Below, in pieces: positions 1-5,308 of a stretch of 5,308 nucleotides of DNA (positions within the stretch are counted from its first letter, which is position 1; each line of letters starts with the position of its first letter). A model generated the notes under the pieces. The model had not been told where the DNA came from. It saw nothing but the letters and a program-made list of their open reading frames with translations, and ran no database searches. The DNA is from Methylobacterium sp. (GTDB lineage Bacteria > Pseudomonadota > Alphaproteobacteria > Rhizobiales > Beijerinckiaceae). The position numbers and the translations under genes were made by a program. The stretch lies in the NCBI GenBank assembly GCA_021154065.1, contig JAJKJG010000253.1, positions 1 through 5,308 on the forward strand, in the 5' to 3' direction.

Positions 1-2762
<2,762 letters not shown>

Positions 2763-2767
2763 TCTGA

Positions 2768-2778
2768 CCTCGCTCCTC
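2768..2778 (-). promoter_or_regulatory. rpoB ribosome binding site
   Basis: On the minus strand the start is preceded by AGGAGCGAGGTCAGA-ATG. GAGG at 2771-2768 lies 5 nt before the ATG, and AGGAG lies a little further up. An in-frame ATG also occurs at 2780-2778 and would add MRSEVR, but the purine-rich sites fall after it and family members begin at MA, so I chose the ATG at 2762. Confidence 0.7.
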
Positions 2779-2842
2779 ATCCCACCGCCGACCGGGGCGA
2801 TTGTCCCCGCGGGCACCGATTAAGCGCCCCTCGGCCTGCTGA

Positions 2843-2878
2843 CGGATCAGTGCCTGACCCGCCGATAATCACTGTCCG
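2843..2878 (-). other. RNA hairpin in rplL-rpoB spacer
   Basis: On the plus strand CGGA-t-CAGTG (2843-2852) pairs with CACTG-TCCG (2870-2878), giving nine pairs with one bulged base and a 17-nt loop. It is the last of the spacer hairpins before rpoB in the transcript. There is no U tract after it. Confidence 0.45.
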
Positions 2879-2941
2879 GGCAGGCCCTTACGGTCCCCGC
2901 CCTCCCCGCCCACGGCCCTGGCCGCTGAACGGGATGACGGC

Positions 2942-2963
2942 CCCTGGGGGAAACACCCCCGGG
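2942..2963 (-). other. RNA hairpin in rplL-rpoB spacer
   Basis: CCC-t-GGGGG (2942-2950) pairs with CCCCCGGG (2956-2963) across an AAACA loop: eight G-C pairs with one bulge. It is strong for its size. The minus strand continues into GCCGTCATCC with no U run, so it is not an intrinsic terminator. Confidence 0.45.
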
Positions 2964-2983
2964 ACCGCCGGTTTTCTCTGTCC

Positions 2984-3012
2984 GTGATGGCCGGGCTTGG
3001 CCCGGCCATCAC
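2984..3012. repeat. Perfect palindrome of the rhizobial MAG.xPAI intergenic repeat type
   Basis: GTGATGGCCGGG (2984-2995) and CCCGGCCATCAC (3001-3012) are perfect 12-bp inverted repeats around a 5-nt loop, CTTGG. The GATGGCCGG core, which translates as MAGPSPAI in one frame, resembles an abundant short palindromic repeat in intergenic DNA of Hyphomicrobiales; family membership is from memory and not from a search. It lies inside the rplL-rpoB transcript, where it would fold into a very stable hairpin. There is no downstream U tract on either strand. Confidence 0.7.
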
Positions 3013-3048
3013 GCCTTGAGATCCCCGGATCGCTTCCGCGTCCGAGGC

Positions 3049-3079
3049 TGGAATTGAAGGACGGGCTACTTCAATTCCA
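3049..3079 (-). other. 11-bp hairpin carrying the rplL stop codon in its loop
   Basis: On the minus strand TGGAATTGAAG (3079-3069) is followed by the loop TAGCCCGTC and the exact complement CTTCAATTCCA (3059-3049): 11 perfect pairs. The left arm codes for the end of rplL (VELK), and the loop starts with the TAG stop. The transcript continues into GCCTCGG with no U tract, so it is not a standard intrinsic terminator. A terminating ribosome would cover the left arm, so folding may depend on rplL translation (inference). Confidence 0.65.
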
Positions 3080-3440
3080 CCTTGGCGCCGACCTTCTCGA
3101 GCTGGGCCTTGAGCTTCTCCGATTCGTCCTTGGAGACGCCTTCCTTGACCGGCTTCGGCGCGCCCTCGACGAGGTCCTTCGCCTCCTTGAGGCCGAGCCC
3201 GGTGATGGCGCGGACCTCCTTGATCACCTCGATCTTCTTGTCGCCGATGGCGGCAAGCACGACGGTGAACTCGGTCTGCTCCTCGACCGCAGGCGCGGCG
3301 GCGCCCGCGGGGCCCGCGGCGACGGCGACGGCGGCCGCGGCCGAGACGCCCCACTTCTCCTCGAGCAGCTTTGCCAGCTCGGCGGCTTCGAGAACGGTCA
3401 GCGACGAAAGATCGTCAACGATTTTGGCAAGATCGGCCAT
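3066..3440 (-). CDS. rplL: 50S ribosomal protein L7/L12
   Basis: L7/L12 is the multi-copy stalk protein of the large subunit. Its dimers attach to the C-terminal helix of L10 and recruit translation factors such as EF-Tu and EF-G to drive GTP hydrolysis. The 124-aa product has the family's usual length and three-part form. An N-terminal dimerisation domain covers about residues 1-33 ([20 protein letters not shown]). An Ala/Gly/Pro-rich hinge covers about 34-52. The globular C-terminal domain covers about 53-124, with the conserved [24 protein letters not shown] factor-binding face given here as two runs: KIEVIKEVR at 69-77 and [12 protein letters not shown] at 81-92. The start is fixed by MADL and an AAGGA site 7 nt upstream. 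It begins 53 nt after rplJ, as in the usual rplJ-rplL pair. Its stop codon lies in the loop of an 11-bp hairpin. Confidence 0.99.
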   Translation of the reverse strand: MADLAKIVDDLSSLTVLEAAELAKLLEEKWGVSAAAAVAVAAGPAGAAAPAVEEQTEFTVVLAAIGDKKIEVIKEVRAITGLGLKEAKDLVEGAPKPVKEGVSKDESEKLKAQLEKVGAKVELK

Positions 3441-3447
3441 GGTTTGA

Positions 3448-3452
3448 TCCTT
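3448..3452 (-). promoter_or_regulatory. rplL ribosome binding site
   Basis: AAGGA on the minus strand lies 7 nt before the rplL ATG (AAGGATCAAACC-ATG). It is a good match to the anti-Shine-Dalgarno sequence and is stronger than the site of rplJ, in keeping with the several copies of L7/L12 made per L10. Confidence 0.8.
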
Positions 3453-3493
3453 GGAGTTCGGTTCGAACGGATAGGGTTTAGGGTGGTGGCCTC

Positions 3494-4012
3494 TTAAGCC
3501 GCTTCGCCGGTTTTGGCGTAGGCCCCGAAGACGCGGGCGAGCTTTGCCGCCGGCGCGTTCGCGAGCTGCGCGAGCTTCGTCGCAGGCGCCTGGATCAGGC
3601 CCACGAGCTTGGCGCGCAGTTCGTCGAGCGACGGCAAGGTGGCGAGCGCCTTGACGCCGTCGGGGTTGAGAGCGGTCTTGCCCATCGCCCCGCCGAGGAT
3701 CACGAGCTTGTCGTTGGCCTTGGCGAAGTCGACGGCGACCTTCGGCGCCGCGACCGGATCGCTGGAATAGGCGATCAGGGTCGGACCGGTCATGAGGTCC
3801 GAGATCGAGGCGACGTCGGTGCCTTCGAGAGCGATCTTGGCGAGGCGGTTCTTGGCGACCTTGACGGTGGCGCCGGCCTGCTTCATCTGCGCCCGCAGCT
3901 TCTGCATTTCGGCGACCGAAAGGCCGGTGTAGTGGGCAACGACGACCACCGAGGTCTTGGAAAAGACCGCGTTGAGCGTCGCGACGAGCTGAGCTTTTCC
4001 GGCTCTGTCCAC
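3494..4012 (-). CDS. rplJ: 50S ribosomal protein L10 (GTG start)
   Basis: L10 anchors the ribosomal stalk: its N-terminal domain binds 23S rRNA near L11, and its C-terminal helix holds L7/L12 dimers. In well-studied bacteria the L10-L7/L12 complex also represses its own operon by binding the mRNA leader. From the GTG at 4012 the product is 172 aa, close to the family norm. It starts (M/V)[16 protein letters not shown] and contains [15 protein letters not shown] (22-36), [15 protein letters not shown] (50-64), [17 protein letters not shown] (76-92) and [16 protein letters not shown] (123-138), ending in the L7/L12-binding helix. The frame is open to an ATG at 4198, but those added residues do not look like protein and overlap leader hairpins. 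The GTG has a GGAG site 8 nt upstream and matches the family's N-terminus. Confidence 0.98.
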   Translation of the reverse strand: MDRAGKAQLVATLNAVFSKTSVVVVAHYTGLSVAEMQKLRAQMKQAGATVKVAKNRLAKIALEGTDVASISDLMTGPTLIAYSSDPVAAPKVAVDFAKANDKLVILGGAMGKTALNPDGVKALATLPSLDELRAKLVGLIQAPATKLAQLANAPAAKLARVFGAYAKTGEAA

Positions 4013-4020
4013 TGGGCTCT

Positions 4021-4024
4021 CTCC
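4021..4024 (-). promoter_or_regulatory. rplJ ribosome binding site (supports GTG start)
   Basis: The minus strand reads CCGGAGAGAGCCCA-GTG, placing GGAG 8 nt before the GTG at 4012-4010. No ATG near this point is in frame and has such a site, so this decides the start. The site lies just downstream of the hairpin at 4029-4055. Confidence 0.75.
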
Positions 4025-4028
4025 GGTT

Positions 4029-4055
4029 GGCGGGGCTTTCAACGCAAGCTCCGCC
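4029..4055 (-). promoter_or_regulatory. Leader hairpin next to the rplJ ribosome binding site
   Basis: GGCGG (4029-4033) pairs with CCGCC (4051-4055), and, after one mismatch, GCTT (4035-4038) pairs with AAGC (4046-4049), leaving a 7-nt loop. In the mRNA the stem ends 4 nt before the GGAG site, so it could help to present or mask the site. A role in repression by L10 is inference. Confidence 0.5.
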
Positions 4056-4091
4056 GGTTGCACCTGTCGCCCAAGAAACCGACGCGACCCC

Positions 4092-4133
4092 GGCTTGCGG
4101 GCCGAGCCGTCCTGGACGACGCTCTCGCAAGCC
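4092..4133 (-). promoter_or_regulatory. Two-part hairpin in the rplJ leader
   Basis: GGCTTGCG (4092-4099) and CGCAAGCC (4126-4133) form eight perfect pairs. Inside, GAGC-c-GTC (4104-4111) pairs with GAC-GCTC (4118-4124) around a 6-nt loop, CTGGAC. Fifteen pairs in 42 nt are unlikely in random DNA, even at this GC content. It is probably part of the folded leader that links the L10-binding element to the start site. Confidence 0.55.
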
Positions 4134-4139
4134 CTGTCC

Positions 4140-4170
4140 CCGATTTCGGCGAAAAACGCCGCCGAATCGG
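4140..4170 (-). promoter_or_regulatory. Leader hairpin with U-rich loop
   Basis: CCGATTTCGGCG (4140-4151) pairs with CGCCGAATCGG (4160-4170), giving 11 pairs with one bulged base. In the transcript the loop contains UUUUU. The U run is in the loop and not after the stem, so this is not an intrinsic terminator in the main fold. A shift to the nearer GGCG/CGCC pairing is possible. Confidence 0.5.
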
Positions 4171-4238
4171 GCGAGATGGTTCGAACCGATGCGACCAACC
4201 CCCGGAAAAGGCCCCGGAGGCAAGAAATTCGGTCTTCC

Positions 4239-4306
4239 CCGTCTATGCAGGCTAAAGACGATTAAGCCGTCGGGGACGAGTCCCTTTCCGGCGCCTGCAG
4301 TCTCGG
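4239..4306 (-). promoter_or_regulatory. Probable L10 leader (binding site for the L10-L7/L12 complex)
   Basis: In the mRNA, CCG (4306-4304) pairs with CGG (4241-4239), and TGCAGGC (4299-4293) pairs with GCCTGCA (4252-4246). Between them lies a purine-rich internal loop, AGAC opposite TAGA, of a kind that can hold tandem G-A pairs. The stem encloses two hairpins: GGGA-CTCG-TCCC (4284-4273) and GACG-GCTTAAT-CGTC (4271-4257). A kinked stem closing a small junction upstream of rplJ is the form described for the autoregulatory L10 leader, in which the L10-L7/L12 complex binds mRNA as it binds 23S rRNA. The assignment rests on position and fold; I have not matched it to a covariance model. Confidence 0.65.
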
Positions 4307-4310
4307 ACAG

Positions 4311-4372
4311 GACATGGCCGGAACGGGCCAAAGCGCCGCCCGAAGGCGGCCCGATGGGCCCGCCGGCCTGTC
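4311..4372 (-). promoter_or_regulatory. Long GC-rich leader hairpin with UUCG tetraloop
   Basis: Four paired blocks nest: GACA (4311-4314)/TGTC (4369-4372), GGCCGG (4316-4321)/CCGGCC (4363-4368), CGGGCC (4324-4329)/GGCCCG (4357-4362), and GCCGCC (4335-4340)/GGCGGC (4345-4350). That is 22 pairs with small bulges and one internal loop, capped in the mRNA by UUCG. It lies directly 5' of the L10 leader element. The stem is followed by CTGTCC and not by a U tract, so it is unlikely to be an intrinsic terminator. It could insulate the element or protect the 5' region of the mRNA. Confidence 0.65.
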
Positions 4373-4462
4373 TCCGCCGGGGTTGCCCCCGAGCGGAATT
4401 ACGTGGTGAAGCTCGGCTTTGCGCCGACCTCCGGGGGTTTGAAGGAAAACTGGGAACGCGCC

Positions 4463-4491
4463 AGATAACCCTTGGCAACCGGTTTGCCAAG
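4463..4491 (-). promoter_or_regulatory. Candidate sigma-70-type promoter of the rplJL-rpoB operon
   Basis: On the minus strand CTTGGC (4491-4486) resembles the alphaproteobacterial -35 CTTGAC. It is followed after 17 nt by TTATCT (4468-4463) as the -10. Transcription would start near 4456, giving a leader of about 440 nt that contains all the hairpins listed. This stretch is less GC-rich than its surroundings. A promoter is needed somewhere here, because kup and not rplA lies upstream. The match is by eye and not proven. Confidence 0.45.
4471..4491. promoter_or_regulatory. 21-bp imperfect palindrome over the candidate promoter (possible operator)
   Basis: CTTGGCAA (4471-4478) and TTGCCAAG (4484-4491) are perfect 8-bp inverted repeats around CCGGT. 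The palindrome covers the proposed -35 and most of the spacer, the usual place for a repressor operator. I cannot name a regulator for a TTGGCAA-N5-TTGCCAA site. It could also simply be a small RNA hairpin if transcription starts further upstream. Confidence 0.45.
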
Positions 4492-4561
4492 AGCATCCGC
4501 CGGGATTTTCCGTCGCAGGGCGGAACTATCCGCCCGTTCGCCTGCGGCGCGAGGCCGGCGC

Positions 4562-4677
4562 GGCGATGACGCGCCAAGACCCCGACGATGATGGGGCAAA
4601 ACCCCGACGATGATGGGGCAAAAGCCGACGATGATGCGCAACATCTGCGACGATGACGAAGCGAGATCACGATGGCG
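4562..4677. repeat. Degenerate tandem array, about 22-bp period, five to six copies
   Basis: The core GACGATGATG starts at 4584, 4606 and 4627, with variants GGCGATGACG at 4562, GACGATGACG at 4649 and CACGATGGCG at 4668. The steps are 22, 22, 21, 22 and 19 bp. The two central units (4579-4600 and 4601-4622) are identical over 22 bp and run without a gap. Flanking bases also repeat in part (GGGGCAAAAC-like). It is contiguous, so not a CRISPR array. A period of two helical turns, 70-190 bp upstream of the candidate promoter, suggests either an array of protein-binding sites or a slipped-strand microsatellite. Confidence 0.75.
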
Positions 4678-4687
4678 GGCGGCGCGC

Positions 4688-4718
4688 CGGCGCCCGGGTC
4701 GCGCCGGTCCGGGCGCCG
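4688..4718. repeat. GC-rich inverted repeat
   Basis: CGGCGCCCGG (4688-4697) and CCGGGCGCCG (4709-4718) are perfect 10-bp inverted repeats around an 11-nt loop. In the kup direction it is followed by GCGCGCCGCC and no U tract, so it would not act as an intrinsic terminator by itself. It might mark the 3' end of the kup transcript by blocking exonucleases. Confidence 0.4.
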
Positions 4719-4800
4719 CGGCCGGTTCCGGACGCTCCGCCGGCGGGCGGCGATTCGCGGCCCCAGCCGCCCTCCCCGGCACCGCCGCGAGCCGGTCGAG

Positions 4801-4855
4801 GATCATACCCCACCCCGCCTCGCTCCGCTCCCGGAACGGCGCCTCCCCCCTCCCC
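4801..4855. repeat. Repeat-like segment abutting the kup stop codon
   Basis: The segment runs from GATCATACCCCACCCCGCC to the pyrimidine-rich GCCTCCCCCCTCCCC, directly next to the kup TGA. In the minus strand it would translate as GEAPFRERSEAGWGM, a string I associate with short interspersed intergenic repeats often misannotated as protein in Hyphomicrobiales. This is pattern memory; only one copy is in the window. Confidence 0.4.
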
Positions 4856-5308
4856 TCACACCGCAATCTGCGTCCCCACCTCCACCGCCCGCCCGCTCGG
4901 TATCCCGAAGTAGCGGCTGGCGTCGTTCGCCGAGCGGGCGAGCCAGATGAAGAGTCGGTCCTGCCAGCGCGGCATCGGCGAGTGCGGCGCCGGGCGCAGG
5001 GCGCGGCGCGACAGGAAGAACGAGGTCCGCATGACGTCGAAGGCTAGGCCCTTGGCCCGGCACGCGGCGAGCGCGCGCGGCACGTTCGGCTCCTCCATGA
5101 AGCCGAAGCGGAGCGTCACGCGCGCAAACGACTCCGACAGCCGCTCGACGGTGACGCGCTGCGCCTCGTCGATGCGCGGCAGATCCTCGGTCACGACGTT
5201 CATGATGACATTGTGCTCGTGCAGGATCTTGTTGTGCTTGAGGTTGTGCAGGAGCGCGCTCGGGGTCGAGTCGGGCTGACCCGTCAGGAACACCGCGACG
5301 CCCCGGAC
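4856..5308 (-). CDS. kup: Kup-family potassium transporter, C-terminal part (5' end cut by window edge)
   Basis: Kup (TrkD/KUP/HAK family) proteins bring K+ into the cell, probably with protons, and are about 620-650 aa long with some 12 membrane segments and a cytosolic C-terminal domain. Only that domain is here: 150 codons from the right edge to the TGA at 4858-4856. Family features visible are VAVFLTG, the conserved [16 protein letters not shown] motif (about residues 19-34 of the fragment), [26 protein letters not shown], and the usual ending [11 protein letters not shown]...[18 protein letters not shown]. The frame is open across the window edge, so the GTG at 5293 is an internal valine. 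It ends 843 bp before rplJ and is separated from it by a candidate promoter, so it is probably not part of the ribosomal operon. Confidence 0.95.
   Translation of the reverse strand, partial: VRGVAVFLTGQPDSTPSALLHNLKHNKILHEHNVIMNVVTEDLPRIDEAQRVTVERLSESFARVTLRFGFMEEPNVPRALAACRAKGLAFDVMRTSFFLSRRALRPAPHSPMPRWQDRLFIWLARSANDASRYFGIPSGRAVEVGTQIAV

Larger units (their letters stand above)
2763..3065 (-). other. rplL-rpoB intergenic spacer, structured, no gene
   Basis: This 303-nt gap holds no credible gene; the open frames crossing it are arginine- or proline-rich shadows. It contains three hairpins (near 2843-2878, 2942-2963 and 2984-3012), and a fourth at 3049-3079 begins in the end of rplL. None is followed by a U tract on the minus strand, so none is a clear intrinsic terminator, which fits read-through into rpoB. 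In E. coli the corresponding gap of about 320 nt holds an attenuator and an RNase III site; a similar role here is inference. I see no convincing rpoB-specific promoter. Confidence 0.7.
4492..4855. other. Gene-free stretch between kup and the rplJ promoter
   Basis: I see no gene here. Open frames on both strands give low-complexity Arg/Pro/Ala-rich products without ribosome binding sites or recognisable domains. The stretch holds the 22-bp array, a GC hairpin at 4688-4718 and a repeat-like segment beside kup. No intrinsic terminator for kup is evident. rplK and rplA, usual neighbours upstream of rplJ, are absent. Confidence 0.6.

Noticed and set aside
4178..4187. GGTTCGAACC, like a tRNA T-loop; GGTTCGAAC recurs at 3460-3468
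   Set aside because: No acceptor, D or anticodon arm can be built around either copy. They are short palindromes and could be chance.
4013..4198. N-terminal extension of rplJ to an ATG at 4198
   Set aside because: The added residues do not resemble L10, they cover leader hairpins, and the GTG at 4012 has the ribosome binding site.
4584..4622. Tandem intrinsic terminators for kup (CCCC-N9-GGGG followed by TTTT on the minus strand)
   Set aside because: Only four base pairs and four U residues, and they arise as a by-product of the repeat unit. Too weak to call.
3066..4670. A 534-codon minus-strand frame ending with rplL
   Set aside because: Only the last 124 codons are a protein (L7/L12). 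The rest runs out of frame through rplJ and its leader and is low-complexity Arg-rich.
4562..4677. CRISPR array
   Set aside because: The units are contiguous with a 22-bp period and no unique spacers, and no cas gene is present.
4399..4866. 155-codon minus-strand frame and overlapping plus-strand frames in the kup-rplJ gap
   Set aside because: Low-complexity products from GC-rich DNA, crossing the tandem repeat and the palindrome, with no good ribosome binding site.

Overview
The window is a high-GC stretch of a bacterial chromosome, most likely from an alphaproteobacterium of the order Hyphomicrobiales (Rhizobiales). The protein sequences (RpoB, L10, L7/L12 and a Kup-type K+ transporter) are of that type. 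So is a palindromic intergenic repeat with a GATGGCCGG core, which in translation gives the 'MAG.SPAI' string familiar from spuriously annotated proteins of this order. I cannot name a genus. All four genes lie on the minus strand, so transcription runs from right to left.

Layout, in the direction of transcription. (1) 5308-4856: the last 150 codons of a kup potassium transporter gene, cut by the right edge. (2) 4855-4013: 843 bases with no convincing gene. Next to kup is a GC-rich, repeat-like stretch. At 4677-4562 is a degenerate tandem array with a period of about 22 bp. At 4491-4463 is a candidate promoter with a 21-bp imperfect palindrome over its -35 and spacer. From about 4456 there is a long, highly structured rplJ leader that includes a probable L10-binding element. 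(3) 4012-3494: rplJ (ribosomal protein L10), with a GTG start. (4) 3440-3066: rplL (L7/L12), 53 nt after rplJ. (5) 3065-2763: a 303-nt rplL-rpoB spacer with several strong hairpins; one of them begins inside rplL and carries its stop codon in the loop. (6) 2762-1: rpoB (RNA polymerase beta), 920 complete codons, running off the left edge; rpoC would be expected next but is not visible.

This is the rplJL-rpoB(C) operon, which ties synthesis of the ribosomal stalk (L10 plus L7/L12) to synthesis of RNA polymerase. In bacteria studied so far, the L10-L7/L12 complex represses its own mRNA by binding the leader, and the rplL-rpoB gap attenuates or processes the transcript so that polymerase is made at a lower rate than L7/L12. 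The sequence here has structured RNA at both of those places. Upstream, kup takes the position where rplK-rplA usually lie, so the operon seems to have its own promoter here.

I see no defence system, mobile gene or new protein family. The points of interest are regulatory: the 22-bp array, the promoter-palindrome, the leader structure and the stop-codon hairpin of rplL.
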